From: Pseudomonas viridiflava
GTDB lineage: Bacteria; Pseudomonadota; Gammaproteobacteria; Pseudomonadales; Pseudomonadaceae
DNA length: 64,000 nt
Direction: 5' to 3'
Assembly: GCF_900580865.1 (NCBI RefSeq)
Contig: NZ_UTBZ01000095.1
Span: 1 to 64,000 of the forward strand
In this document: piece by piece, positions 1 through 8,913 of the stretch
How the letters are laid out: each line of letters begins with the position of its first letter
Position numbering within the stretch: position 1 is the stretch's first letter
Notes under the pieces: generated by a model
Seen by the model: only the letters and a program-made list of their open reading frames with translations
Told to the model about the DNA's origin: nothing
Databases searched by the model: none
Made by a program: the position numbers and the translations under genes

Positions 1-97
1 TGGAACCACCTGATCCCATCCCGAACTCAGCAGTGAAACGATGCATCGCCGATGGTAGTGTGGGGTTTCCCCATGTGAGAGTAGGTCATCGTCAAGA
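1..97 (+). rRNA. rrf: 5S rRNA, 3' portion (5' end outside window)
   Basis: The first 97 bases match the body and 3' end of Pseudomonas 5S rRNA as I remember it (CCTGATCCCATCCCGAACTC, and the closing GAGAGTAGGTCATCGTCAAG). The first roughly 20 bases of the gene lie before the window. It marks the end of a ribosomal RNA operon transcribed rightwards and is followed at once by a strong terminator. The exact 3' end is uncertain by a few bases. Confidence 0.95.
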
Positions 98-107
98 TTA
101 AATTCCG

Positions 108-143
108 AAACCCCAATTGCGAAAGCAGTTGGGGTTTTGTTTT
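108..143 (+). terminator. rRNA operon terminator
   Basis: Stem CCCCAATTGC / GCAGTTGGGG around a GAAA tetraloop (111-134) followed by TTTTGTTTT. It is a Rho-independent terminator just after 5S rRNA. Confidence 0.9.
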
Positions 144-185
144 GCCCGCAGTAAAAGTTTCAGGTCAGGCAGTGCCAATCGTTAA

Positions 186-213
186 GCCCCCTGACAGATC
201 TTCCTGTCGGGGG
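186..213 (-). terminator. Dyad downstream of the LprI-like gene
   Basis: GCCCC-CTGACAG / CTGTCGGGGGC forms a stem with one bulged base, about 25 bp past the stop of the leftward gene. The T tract on that strand is poor, so it may be a weak terminator. Confidence 0.45.
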
Positions 214-238
214 CATATCGATGCGGGTATGTCGCAGA

Positions 239-1618
239 CTAATCTGCGGCGCCGCCTCCAGTTTTGCCAATCGAAGCAGTGACCTGAGCGAAGCGGCGGC
301 GACCATCAACCTCGTACTCGCGCTCCTGTTCGATCGAGCCCGGTTTACGCATCGTCATATGCGCGTATAAACCCGCTTTCTTGCTGTAGGCACCGAAATG
401 GTTGTTCAATCTCGCAATAAAGCATTCGCTGCCAATGACTACCGGGAAGTCGGCGACAGATTCGATCATGTAGTTTCCCGCGCCATAACCGTAGTACTCC
501 TCGGCGTCCACTACTGACGCAGGAATGGGGCAAATGGGTTTTCTTTCTTGTCCGGTATCCGCTGAATCCTTGCCCACAGTAGCCAGACCTTTTGCTAGCG
601 CGCGTTGAAGTTCAGATTTCAACGTGTAAGTGGTCTTGCTGTTATCTTTAAGCTGAGTGCGAGGAATACTCAGTCGATAACGGTAGTTGACTGTAAGCGT
701 GGGTACCTCAACGTTGACTTGCAGCGGGCTGAGCAAATAAACCGTATCCACGCCGTACGCACTATCCCTGTAGGCAGCGTAGACCTTGCCACGAATGCTG
801 ATCCAGTTCACTGACTGATTGGCACCGCGATCATTGGTGGAATACAGCGAACTGCCGACACCGGAATCCTGGCCAAGCGCAGCGGTTCTTCGAATGAAGC
901 GGTCACCATCACGCCGATAGGTTTCGAAGAAACTGAACAGTCCCGTGCCGCCGGTGTACGTCTGTACGATCAGATCACGCTGCCCGTCTTCGTCCAGATC
1001 AAGCAGGTTGAATGTGGTTTGCCCAAGTTCGGTATCAGCGTCCAGGTTCGAGGCTTGTAAAGCTTTCCACTCACCCTGGGTAACGCCCTTGGGGACGGTT
1101 TTCGGAAAGTGGTTTGTTTCGGAGTATTGATCCTCATCCGACTCTGCATAAAACGTAGTCAGCGTACTTTTGGTCGATAGAGCGGCGAGTGTCCGCTCCA
1201 AGGCAAATTCCGGATCACTTGAACTCGCTGCCTGAATGCGTTTTTGCAGATCGTCCAGCACTTGTTTGTCGATGTCATTTGGCTTATAGACAAGTGCGTC
1301 CTTCCACTGCGTTTGCAATACTTGCAGGCGCTCGCGATAACGTTGTTCGAGGCAAGAAACATCTTCCGCGCACTCATCGCGGATGTTGAGCCACTGACGT
1401 TGAAGGATTTTGAGTTCAGGTTTCGCTTCTGCAGAAGCCTTCATCAACCTCCGATAAACCAGGCCCATCTGCGCATCCAGTTCGTACAGCGATTTGTTCG
1501 CGCAAACAGTGTTTTCGGCGGCATTCGCCGCTTTTGTGCAATCCATTCCGGCCGCCATTGCCTGCTGAATAAACAGCAACGCACAGGCGGACACGATGCC
1601 GCGTCCTTTGATGTACAC
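239..1618 (-). CDS. LprI-like (DUF1311) exported protein
   Basis: 459 residues starting at a GTG codon. An N-terminal signal peptide (about residues 1-23, ending AMAA) is followed by a DUF1311/LprI domain with its typical cysteines (MDCTKAANAAENTVC; later CAEDVSC). In this family the domain is linked to lysozyme inhibition in the periplasm. The C-terminal 300 residues are not recognised; they include a stretch like FG-GAP/calcium-site sequence (LLDLDEDGQRDLIV). The gene stands alone, reading away from a response-regulator operon. Shine-Dalgarno pairing before the GTG is weak, so the exact start is not certain. The LprI domain is clear; the role of the rest is unknown. Confidence 0.85.
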   Translation of the reverse strand: MYIKGRGIVSACALLFIQQAMAAGMDCTKAANAAENTVCANKSLYELDAQMGLVYRRLMKASAEAKPELKILQRQWLNIRDECAEDVSCLEQRYRERLQVLQTQWKDALVYKPNDIDKQVLDDLQKRIQAASSSDPEFALERTLAALSTKSTLTTFYAESDEDQYSETNHFPKTVPKGVTQGEWKALQASNLDADTELGQTTFNLLDLDEDGQRDLIVQTYTGGTGLFSFFETYRRDGDRFIRRTAALGQDSGVGSSLYSTNDRGANQSVNWISIRGKVYAAYRDSAYGVDTVYLLSPLQVNVEVPTLTVNYRYRLSIPRTQLKDNSKTTYTLKSELQRALAKGLATVGKDSADTGQERKPICPIPASVVDAEEYYGYGAGNYMIESVADFPVVIGSECFIARLNNHFGAYSKKAGLYAHMTMRKPGSIEQEREYEVDGRRRFAQVTASIGKTGGGAAD

Positions 1619-1828
1619 GAAGTAAGTCCCGTATTGAGTAGTTGTACCGGCGCGCAGGGTAATCGTTGGGCGAGGAATCTTGAAGCACTGGCTTCAGGGA
1701 ACAGCGCTTCTGGCCGATAACCCATTCGGTGACTTAAAAGTCGCGCGATATCGCTTGATAGCATTTGGCCGCCAGTTATTATCTGCGCGCCTGAAACTGC
1801 CCTCACTTCAATTGCCTGGAAATCTTCG

Positions 1829-3433
1829 ATGCTGTCGTATCACCAAAAAAGTTTTCTGATCGTCGATGATTTCTCGGATTTCCGCAGTTCCGTGCGTTCG
1901 ATGCTGCGTGAGCTCGGGGTCAAGGACGTCGACACGGCCGATACCGGTGAGCAGGCGCTGAAGATGTGTGCGCAGAAGTCCTACGATTTCATCCTGCAGG
2001 ACTTCCATCTTGGCGACGGCAAGAAGAACGGCCAGCAGGTGCTCGAAGACCTGATGTCGGAAAAGCTCATCAGCCATGAAGCGGTGTTTGTTATGGTGAC
2101 GGCCGAGACCAGTCAGGCGATGGTGCTCAGCGCCCTCGAACACGAGCCGGACGCTTACCTGACCAAACCGTTCAACCGCTCCGGCCTGGCTCAGCGCCTG
2201 GAGCGTCTGGAGCAGCGCAAAACGTTGCTCAAACCGATTCTGCAAGCCCTCGATCGTGGCAAACCGGTCGAGGTGCTCAACGCCTGCATCGCCCTGTGCA
2301 AGCAGGACATTCGCTATTCGCCGCTGTGCCTGCGTTACCGCGCCGATGCGCTGCGCGACATGAACCAGAACGAAGCGCTGGAACGCCTGTACGACAGCAT
2401 CATCGCCGACCGACCATTGCCGTGGGCGTTTGCCGGATTGGGCAAGCTGCTTTTCAAGCGTGGCCAAGTGGCGCAAGCCAAAGGCGTCTATGAGAAAGCT
2501 CTGAAGGTGTTTCCGATGATGCCGGCGCTGTATGACGGCATGGCCGACGTGCTGGTTTCGGAGGGTGACACCAAAGGCGCGCAGCGGGTGCTGGAAGAGG
2601 CAATTCGCCTGTCACCGTTGGCGGTACGCCGGCAGGCGTTGCTGGGCAAACTGGCGATGGCCAACGAAGATTTCGACACGGCTTCGCGTGCCTATCGTCA
2701 AGCGGTGGCGCAAGGCGCGCAGTCGCGCTTCAAGGATCCGGAAAGCAATCTGGGTCTCGCTCACGCGCTGATCAGCAAGGGCAGTGAGCGTGGTCTCGAC
2801 ACGCGCACACGGCTGGAGATCAACACCACCCTCAGTGCAGTGGCCAAAGAGAACCCGGCCGACCCTGGCCTGCAGATTCGCGCGCGTCTGATGAAGGCTA
2901 CCAGCCTGCTGCTCAACGATGCCGAGACCGCCGACAAGCTCACCGAACAAGCGATGATGCGCCTCGACGGCATGGAGCAATTCATGAGTCCTGAAGCAGC
3001 GCTGCTGGTTGCCAAGCAATTGCAGATGCTCGGTCAGGCTGAGGCGGGGACGTCAATGCTCAAGAGCTGCGCGGAGATCTACGGTGATGATCCGGCGGTG
3101 ATGAAAGACATCGCCAAGCTGACCGATGACCCGACTATTCTCAGCTCCAGCAACGCTGCTGCCGACCTCAACCGTCAGGGCGTGCGTGTGTACAAGACCG
3201 GCAACCTGGTAGAGGCCCGCGAGGTCTTCCGCAAGGCGCTGAAGATGCAACCGAAGAACATCAGTATCGCGCTGAACATGGCCCAGTCGCTGCTCCACGG
3301 CACCGACACCAGTGTGCCGTCGGCGGAGCTGGAAGAATGTCGGGCCTGCCTGAAAATGGTCGGCCTGATGCCCGACACCGACGCGCGTTTTGCGCGTTAT
3401 CAGAAGCTGAAAAGCAAGGCGTTTGGCGAATGA
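1829..3433 (+). CDS. Response regulator with TPR output domain
   Basis: 534 residues. Residues 1-130 form a CheY-like receiver domain (LIVDDFSDFRSS, phospho-acceptor Asp in FILQDFHLG, VTAETS, YLTKPF). The rest is tetratricopeptide-like helical repeats (around 170-310 and again 430-480: GKLLFKRGQVAQAKGVYEKAL, GVRVYKTGNLVEAREVFRKAL in part). There is no DNA-binding or enzymatic output domain, so it probably acts through protein-protein contacts. It overlaps the next gene, a histidine kinase, by four bases (ATGA), so the two are co-translated. Cognate stimulus and target are not visible. Confidence 0.9.
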   Translation: MLSYHQKSFLIVDDFSDFRSSVRSMLRELGVKDVDTADTGEQALKMCAQKSYDFILQDFHLGDGKKNGQQVLEDLMSEKLISHEAVFVMVTAETSQAMVLSALEHEPDAYLTKPFNRSGLAQRLERLEQRKTLLKPILQALDRGKPVEVLNACIALCKQDIRYSPLCLRYRADALRDMNQNEALERLYDSIIADRPLPWAFAGLGKLLFKRGQVAQAKGVYEKALKVFPMMPALYDGMADVLVSEGDTKGAQRVLEEAIRLSPLAVRRQALLGKLAMANEDFDTASRAYRQAVAQGAQSRFKDPESNLGLAHALISKGSERGLDTRTRLEINTTLSAVAKENPADPGLQIRARLMKATSLLLNDAETADKLTEQAMMRLDGMEQFMSPEAALLVAKQLQMLGQAEAGTSMLKSCAEIYGDDPAVMKDIAKLTDDPTILSSSNAAADLNRQGVRVYKTGNLVEAREVFRKALKMQPKNISIALNMAQSLLHGTDTSVPSAELEECRACLKMVGLMPDTDARFARYQKLKSKAFGE

Positions 3434-4122
3434 ACCACGACGAACAAGCTCTGGATTTTTCCACGGTGATCGCCTCCACCGTCCACGACATGAAAAACTC
3501 GCTGGCCATGCTTATGCAGGCTCACAGCCAATGGCTGGCGCGGTTGCCTGATGCGCAGCGCCAAGGCACGGAGCAGGGTGTGATCGATTTCGAGTTCGCC
3601 CACCTCAACGGCATGCTCGTGCAATTGCTTGGGCTGTACAAGCTCGGCGTCAATCAGCTGCCGCTGCAACCGGCATATCACGAACTCGACGATTTCATCG
3701 AGGCGCAACTGGCAGCGCATCAAGAGGTGTTCGCCAGTCGCGGGATCATCGCCACCTATGAGGTCGATCCGCTGAGTCCGTTGGGTTTCTTCGACCGCGA
3801 ACTGATTGCCTCGGTGCTCGGTAACTGCATCAACAATGCGATTCGTTATGCACGCGAATCGCTGCTGATCACCGTCAGTGACGAAGCCGGGCAACTGGTG
3901 CTGAGCATCAACGACGATGGCGACGGTTATCCTGCCGAGATGCTCGAGCGTCAGGCCGATTACGTGCAGGGCATCAATCACAGCAGCGGCAGCACCGGGC
4001 TCGGTTTGTATTTCGCCAACCGTATCGCGGCATTGCATCAGCGCAATGGCGTCGAAGGGCGCACCGAAATCAGCAATGGCGGACCGCTTGGCGGCGGGGT
4101 GTTTAGCCTTTATCTGCCGTGA
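3430..4122 (+). CDS. Short soluble histidine kinase
   Basis: 230 residues, start at the ATG overlapping the upstream stop codon. It has an H-box (VHDMKNSLAML, His18), an N-box (NCINNAIRYA), and G-boxes (DDGDGYP and STGLGLYFANRIA). There is no transmembrane segment and no recognisable sensor domain, so it is essentially a bare kinase core in the cytoplasm. It probably phosphorylates the receiver-TPR protein encoded just upstream. The lack of an input domain means the signal must arrive through a partner, possibly the TPR protein itself. Confidence 0.88.
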   Translation: MNHDEQALDFSTVIASTVHDMKNSLAMLMQAHSQWLARLPDAQRQGTEQGVIDFEFAHLNGMLVQLLGLYKLGVNQLPLQPAYHELDDFIEAQLAAHQEVFASRGIIATYEVDPLSPLGFFDRELIASVLGNCINNAIRYARESLLITVSDEAGQLVLSINDDGDGYPAEMLERQADYVQGINHSSGSTGLGLYFANRIAALHQRNGVEGRTEISNGGPLGGGVFSLYLP

Positions 4123-4173
4123 CACAGGTTTTTGTTTGACGCTGCTTGATATTCCGAACAGCCGGAGCCTATT

Positions 4174-4204
4174 TTGTACGAGTCGCCGTTCGCGGCTCGC
4201 ACAA
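4174..4204 (+). promoter_or_regulatory. Interrupted dyad ahead of the ligase gene
   Basis: TTGTACGAG (4174-4182) and CTCGCACAA (4196-4204) are inverted with a single mismatch, with partly complementary bases between. It ends four bases before the AGGA ribosome binding site, so it could be an operator or a hairpin limiting translation. Confidence 0.45.
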
Positions 4205-4220
4205 TAACAAGGATTGCGTC

Positions 4221-5564
4221 ATGACAACCGATGGCCAGCGTTCACTCGCGCAGCGATTGACGGGCATTGATGAGATTGAATGTGTCACGCCGGATTTGAA
4301 TGGCGTGCCGCGAGGCAAAGTGATGACTGCCGAGGGTTTCCTCGAAGGGCGGCGTTTGCAGTTGGCGCGTGGCGTGCTGCTGCAATGCATCATGGGTGGT
4401 TATCCAGCGGCGCGGTTTTATGGCAGCGATGACGGCGATCTGGCCCTGATTGCCGAACCGACCCAGATCCATCGCTTGCCATGGAGTGACGAACCGCGTG
4501 CCCTGGCCATTTGCGATGCCGATGAACTGAGCGGCGAAAGCTCCAACCTGTCGACCCGTGGTCAACTCAAGAAAGTTATCGCCCGTTATGCCGCGCGCGG
4601 TCTGGCGCCGGTAGTGGCGACCGAACTGGAATTCTTCGTCTTCGCGCCGAATACTGATCCGACGCAACCGTTTCGCCCTCCCGTTGGCCTCGACGGTCGT
4701 CGCGAGGATGGCCAGTCGGCGTTCAGCGTCAGCTCCAATAACGGCCTGCGCCCGTTCTTCAGCGAAGTCTATAAATGCATGGCTGCACTCGGTCTGCCGC
4801 GCGATACCTTCATGCACGAGATGGGCGTCAGCCAGTTCGAGATCAATCTGCTGCACGGTGATCCGCTGCTGCTGGCCGACCAGACTTTCCTGTTCAAGCA
4901 CCTGCTCAAGGAAGTCGCGCTCAAGCATGGCCTGAGCGTGGTGTGCATGGCCAAGCCACTGGCGCACACGCCGGGCAGTTCGATGCACATTCACCAGAGC
5001 ATCGTCGAGATCGCCAGCGGCAAGAATGTGTTCAGTGACGCGCACGGTGAGCCGACCGCGATGTTCCGCCACTTCATCGCTGGTCAGCAGGCCGGCATGG
5101 CTGATTTCACCGCACTGTTTGCACCCAATGTGAATTCCTACCAGCGCCTGTGTCATCCGTACGCATCGCCGAACAACGCCTGCTGGTCCCATGACAACCG
5201 TGCGGCCGGGCTGCGAATTCCGGCCAGCTCGCCGGTCGCTCGGCGGGTAGAAAATCGTTTGCCGGGCGCCGATGCGAATCCGTATCTGGCAATCGGCGCG
5301 AGTCTGGCTGCCGGCTTGCATGGCATCGAGCATGAACTGGAGCCGAGCGCAGCCATTCAGGGCGAGTTCGAGGTCTCGGACAATCTTTCGCTGCCATGTA
5401 CTTTGCATGCCGCGCTCGAACGTCTGAAACGTAGCCAATTGGCGAGGGAACTGTTCGGACAGGAGTTCATCGAAGGCTACATCGCTTCGAAGACCATGGA
5501 GTTGACCAGCTTCTTTGATGAAATCACTCCCTGGGAACGGCGTGTTCTAGCAGCCCAGGCCTGA
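4221..5564 (+). CDS. Glutamine synthetase-like gamma-glutamyl-amine ligase
   Basis: 447 residues; start chosen at the ATG after AAGGATTGCGTC. It is a glutamine synthetase catalytic fold with the PuuA/PauA-type layout: LNGVPRGKV near the N-terminus, TELEFFVF (metal-binding Glu), SMHIHQS, PNVNSYQR, ANPYLAIGASLAAG. In Pseudomonas such proteins join glutamate to amines such as putrescine, or related amines, in ATP-dependent catabolism rather than making glutamine. It is followed by an MFS transporter gene 70 bp downstream. The actual amine cannot be read from sequence. A Crc/Hfq-like AANAANAA motif sits at 4203-4210 just before the ribosome binding site. Confidence 0.88.
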   Translation: MTTDGQRSLAQRLTGIDEIECVTPDLNGVPRGKVMTAEGFLEGRRLQLARGVLLQCIMGGYPAARFYGSDDGDLALIAEPTQIHRLPWSDEPRALAICDADELSGESSNLSTRGQLKKVIARYAARGLAPVVATELEFFVFAPNTDPTQPFRPPVGLDGRREDGQSAFSVSSNNGLRPFFSEVYKCMAALGLPRDTFMHEMGVSQFEINLLHGDPLLLADQTFLFKHLLKEVALKHGLSVVCMAKPLAHTPGSSMHIHQSIVEIASGKNVFSDAHGEPTAMFRHFIAGQQAGMADFTALFAPNVNSYQRLCHPYASPNNACWSHDNRAAGLRIPASSPVARRVENRLPGADANPYLAIGASLAAGLHGIEHELEPSAAIQGEFEVSDNLSLPCTLHAALERLKRSQLARELFGQEFIEGYIASKTMELTSFFDEITPWERRVLAAQA

Positions 5565-5577
5565 CGAACTATCGCCA

Positions 5578-5603
5578 CCGGGCTATCGTTTTGATAGTCC
5601 GGT
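5578..5603 (+). terminator. Hairpin between ligase gene and MFS gene
   Basis: CCGGGCTATC / GATAGTCCGG with a GTTTT loop and TCTTT following. It could be a partial terminator or attenuator before the MFS gene. Confidence 0.5.
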
Positions 5604-5633
5604 CTTTACTGCAAGGAGCCGCTCGGAACGCCG

Positions 5634-7013
5634 ATGCGCCAAATCTGGAAATCCTTTCGAGCGTTGTATTTCGCCTCGCTGATGATGTTGATCGGCTCGG
5701 GCCTGCTATCCACTTATCTGGCCTTGCGTCTGGCCGCTGACAACGTCGACGGCCTCTGGGTCGGTGCGCTGATGGCGGCCAACTATTTCGGTCTGGTGCT
5801 GGGCGGCAAGATCGGTCACCGGTTGATCGCCCGGGTCGGGCATATCCGTGCGTATTCAGCGTGTGCCGGGATCGTCGGGGCGGCGGTGCTGGGCCATGGG
5901 CTGGTCGATTGGCTGCCGGCGTGGCTGGTGCTGCGGACCATCGTCGGTCTGGGCATGATGTGTCAGTACATGGTCATCGAGAGCTGGCTCAACGAGCAGG
6001 CAGATGCCAATCAGCGAGGTCTGGTGTTCAGCGGTTACATGATCGCTTCGTACCTGGGCCTGGTGCTCGGCCAGCTGATTCTGGTCATGCATCCGGGGCT
6101 GGGTCTGGAATTGCTGATGCTGGTCGCGCTGTGCTTCGCGCTGTGTCTGGTGCCCGTGACGTTGACTCGACGGATTCACCCGGCGCCACTGCATCCGGCG
6201 CCGATGGAACCACGCTTCTTTATCAAGCGGGTGCCGCAGTCATTGAGTACGGTGCTGGGGGCCGGTTTGATCATCGGTTCATTCTATGGTCTGGCACCGT
6301 TGTATGCCTCGCAACAAGGGCTGTCGACCGAGCAGGTCGGTCTGTTCATGGGTAGCTGCATCTTTGCCGGCTTATTGGTGCAGTGGCCGTTGGGCTGGTT
6401 GTCCGATCGTTATGACCGGGCGCTGCTGATACGCTGCTTTGCCGGGTTCCTGGCGGTGGCGGCGTTGCCGTTGGCGGTGCTGCCGCAGGTTCCGCTCGAG
6501 GTGTTGTTCGGGGTTGGTTTCCTGTGTTCACTGGTGCAGTTCTGTCTGTACCCACTGGCGGTGGCGTTCTCCAATGACCATGTGGAAGGGGATCGGCGAG
6601 TGTCGCTGACGGCGATGCTGCTGGTGACTTATGGTGTCGGCGCGAGCATCGGGCCGTTGCTCGCGGGCGTGCTGATGAAGCTGTTCGGTAGCCAGAGCCT
6701 GTATGCGTTCTTCAGCTTCTTCGCGCTGGTGCTGGTGTGGCGGATCCGGCCGAAAGCGGTGACCAATCTGCATCAGGTCGACGACGCGCCGCTGCATCAC
6801 GTGGCCATGCCGGACAGCATGTCCAGTTCGCCGCTGGTGGCCGCCCTCGACCCTCGGGTAGACGAGCAGGTGGTCCAGGAGCAGATGGTGCAGGACCCGG
6901 TGCAGACGCCGGCAAATCCCGAGCCGGAACCTGCTACTCCGTCAGAGCCTGCGGCAGAAGTCGAACCGGATAACGATAATCCGGCGCCCGATATCAGCGG
7001 CGGCAGACCCTGA
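5634..7013 (+). CDS. MFS transporter (YcaD-like)
   Basis: 459 residues. About 390 residues are strongly hydrophobic with the spacing of 12 transmembrane helices. MFS signatures are present (GGKIGHRLIARVG in the loop 2-3 region; GWLSDRYDRALLIR in the loop 8-9 region). The last 70 residues are a hydrophilic tail rich in Pro and Glu, beyond the usual family length, probably cytoplasmic and disordered. It is preceded by AAGGAG at 5612 rather far from the ATG. The substrate is unknown; its position after the amine ligase suggests, but does not prove, an amine or conjugate. Confidence 0.85.
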   Translation: MRQIWKSFRALYFASLMMLIGSGLLSTYLALRLAADNVDGLWVGALMAANYFGLVLGGKIGHRLIARVGHIRAYSACAGIVGAAVLGHGLVDWLPAWLVLRTIVGLGMMCQYMVIESWLNEQADANQRGLVFSGYMIASYLGLVLGQLILVMHPGLGLELLMLVALCFALCLVPVTLTRRIHPAPLHPAPMEPRFFIKRVPQSLSTVLGAGLIIGSFYGLAPLYASQQGLSTEQVGLFMGSCIFAGLLVQWPLGWLSDRYDRALLIRCFAGFLAVAALPLAVLPQVPLEVLFGVGFLCSLVQFCLYPLAVAFSNDHVEGDRRVSLTAMLLVTYGVGASIGPLLAGVLMKLFGSQSLYAFFSFFALVLVWRIRPKAVTNLHQVDDAPLHHVAMPDSMSSSPLVAALDPRVDEQVVQEQMVQDPVQTPANPEPEPATPSEPAAEVEPDNDNPAPDISGGRP

Positions 7014-7036
7014 ACTGAACAAAAAACACCGCGCAT

Positions 7037-7073
7037 AAAAAAGGGCAGTCCCGCCAGGGACTGCCCTTTTTAT
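7037..7073. terminator. Bidirectional terminator, MFS / ycgR
   Basis: AAGGGCAGTCCC / GGGACTGCCCTT with a GCCA loop, A tract on one side and TTTTTAT on the other. It serves the convergent MFS and ycgR genes. Confidence 0.9.
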
Positions 7074-7086
7074 TTGCCGCTACGAA

Positions 7087-7833
7087 TCACATATCGTCTT
7101 TGTCGAAACGGCGTGCTTCACGTTGCAACTGATACACGAAACGCTCGACGTTACGTGCTGCCTGACCACTGATGTTGTGGAAGCGCAGGCCGGCAAAGGT
7201 GATGTTGAGTTTTTCTTCGAAGTGCAGATAGCGCAGTTCAACAGAAGTCGGCTGGTTGCCGAACAGCGGCGGGGCGATTAGGCGGTCATAGACCTGGCCC
7301 AGTTGCAGGCGATCAGTGATATCGCCTTCGAAACGCAGCTTGCAGCCGGTTGCGGAGATATCCAGCAGTTTGCCGTTGATCGGCGCCTTGAGCTTTTCGC
7401 CGCCCAGTTCAACGCTGACCAGATCAGTCAGTTTCAGCGCGGCGCGGAAAGCATTGCGGCGCTGGTGGTAAACCACTTCAGTCGGTAACTCGCCAGTGTA
7501 GAAGCGGTCGCCTTCGGATTCTTCAATGTTCAGCGTGCCGGTGCATTCCCAGGCGATACGAACGCCGTCGTGAAAACCTTCAACTCTGAATGGCTCGCCG
7601 GCCAGCAGAAAGCGTTCGCCATCACGCGGGATCATCTCGTCCAGCGCAATCGAAGCGCTGTCGCGGTCGACTTTGATCAGGTAGCTCTGGAAGCGCTGGC
7701 TGCGCTCATGGAAGGTAATGATCAGCGGATCGTGGCTCTCTTGCAGCTGGCGCAGGTTGCTGGAGATTTCCAGTGGCGTGGTAAGCACCTTAGGGGGCTG
7801 CGGAGCATCATCCGCGCTGAGGGCGTTGGACAC
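7087..7833 (-). CDS. ycgR: Flagellar brake protein YcgR (PilZ, c-di-GMP binding)
   Basis: 248 residues, GTG start with GGAG 11 bases upstream. An N-terminal YcgR domain (about 20-110) is followed by a PilZ domain with both c-di-GMP motifs, RRNAFR (RxxxR type, near residue 126) and DISATG (D/NxSxxG type, near residue 164). YcgR binds cyclic-di-GMP and slows or biases the flagellar motor. It lies downstream of flgN in the same direction, 88 bp from its stop codon, as in other Pseudomonas. It probably shares the flgM transcript, at least in part. Confidence 0.93.
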   Translation of the reverse strand: MSNALSADDAPQPPKVLTTPLEISSNLRQLQESHDPLIITFHERSQRFQSYLIKVDRDSASIALDEMIPRDGERFLLAGEPFRVEGFHDGVRIAWECTGTLNIEESEGDRFYTGELPTEVVYHQRRNAFRAALKLTDLVSVELGGEKLKAPINGKLLDISATGCKLRFEGDITDRLQLGQVYDRLIAPPLFGNQPTSVELRYLHFEEKLNITFAGLRFHNISGQAARNVERFVYQLQREARRFDKDDM

Positions 7834-7921
7834 GGTTTATCAATCTCCAGACAAAATATGACGACTTGCCAGCATTTTGCCAGCATGTTTCTCGGGTTGA
7901 TAGTGCTGGCGCATCAACGGC

Positions 7922-8389
7922 TCATGCCTGGCTGAGCGGACGCGGTGTGGCGGGTTTGGCAAATGTACCGCTGGCGTTATAAAGCGCTGGCGCTTCACCA
8001 CCGGTGAGGATCTTCAGCTGATTGGCCGTCGCGGCCTGCTGGATCTGGATTGACTGGCCATTCTTGACGTTGGCGGCCTGGCATTGCGCGATCAGATCGG
8101 TCAATGCGTCGCCTTGCGTCAACAACTGCTCGCCAATGCTCGACTGACCAGCCAATTGTACAAGACCCGTACGATCAGTCGGCAGGTTGAGGCTGGCGAG
8201 GATTTCGCTGCGTTTGCGGCCATGCTGTTCAAGCAGAATGATCAAAGCCTGTTTATGCGCCAGAATTTCTTCCAGCAGCGGCATGTCGCGACCGTGCAAA
8301 GCGAGGGATTCGGTTTGCAGCAACTCCAGCAATTGTTGAGCTGGAGCAAAGTCGTCGTTGATCAGTTGCAATAAATTAGTGTCGTGCAT
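7922..8389 (-). CDS. flgN: Flagellar export chaperone FlgN
   Basis: 155 residues, mostly helical, with the FlgN family pattern (N-terminal LLQLINDDFAPAQQLLELLQTE; LLEEILAHKQALI). It is the cytoplasmic chaperone for hook-associated proteins FlgK and FlgL before type III export. It lies 48 bp after flgM and is probably co-transcribed from the sigma-28 promoter upstream of flgM. The assignment rests on pattern plus synteny. Confidence 0.92.
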   Translation of the reverse strand: MHDTNLLQLINDDFAPAQQLLELLQTESLALHGRDMPLLEEILAHKQALIILLEQHGRKRSEILASLNLPTDRTGLVQLAGQSSIGEQLLTQGDALTDLIAQCQAANVKNGQSIQIQQAATANQLKILTGGEAPALYNASGTFAKPATPRPLSQA

Positions 8390-8437
8390 GGCTGGCCTTG
8401 GGTTTTAAGCGTCCAAAAGCCTGGCGCAGGCAAAGGC

Positions 8438-8764
8438 CTAGCGCTGGGCTTCGAAGTTGAGCAGTTTGCTGGCTACACGGTTGCTGTCGACTTTATAGCT
8501 GCCATCGGCAATCGCGGCTTTCAACTCGGCCACACGGGCTTTGTCGACAGCAGGTTGATCGCGCAGCTTGTCAGTGACCTTCTGCAACTGTTGAGCCTCA
8601 TTGCTGAGGTGTACCGATTCCCCGCTTTTTGCGGTACTGGCCTGTTCGGCCGGGGTATTCAGCGGCGCGGAGGTGCCGGTTTCGGCGGTTTCCTTGGCGT
8701 TGCTGGTACGTGTACTGCCCGTAAGTGACGAGGAGCTGTTCAAACGGCTGAAATCGATGACCAT
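8438..8764 (-). CDS. flgM: Anti-sigma-28 factor FlgM
   Basis: 108 residues. The C-terminal half carries the FlgM pattern ([15 protein letters not shown] ... [13 protein letters not shown]). The N-terminal half is low-complexity Ser/Thr, as expected for this largely unfolded protein. It binds FliA (sigma-28) and blocks late flagellar gene expression until it is exported through the completed hook. A near-consensus sigma-28 promoter sits at 8801-8827, giving autoregulation by its own target. Confidence 0.95.
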   Translation of the reverse strand: MVIDFSRLNSSSSLTGSTRTSNAKETAETGTSAPLNTPAEQASTAKSGESVHLSNEAQQLQKVTDKLRDQPAVDKARVAELKAAIADGSYKVDSNRVASKLLNFEAQR

Positions 8765-8800
8765 GATAAAAAACCTCTGGGAATTTGGACGCTTGCCATG

Positions 8801-8827
8801 TTTTCGGCCATCCCCTGGAAAACTTTA
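8801..8827 (-). promoter_or_regulatory. Sigma-28 (FliA) promoter of flgMN
   Basis: On the minus strand: TAAAGTTT (8827-8820), an 11-bp spacer, then GCCGAAAA (8808-8801). This is perfect at -35 and 7 of 8 at -10 against TAAAGTTT-N11-GCCGATAA, about 37 bp from the flgM start. Confidence 0.88.
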
Positions 8828-8913
8828 GGCACATTTACAATGAGCCTTGCATGCGCCGGCGCGTGTCCTGCTGCGGCACAGTTTAGGGAACAGCCGGGGT
8901 CAGCGCCAGTTTT

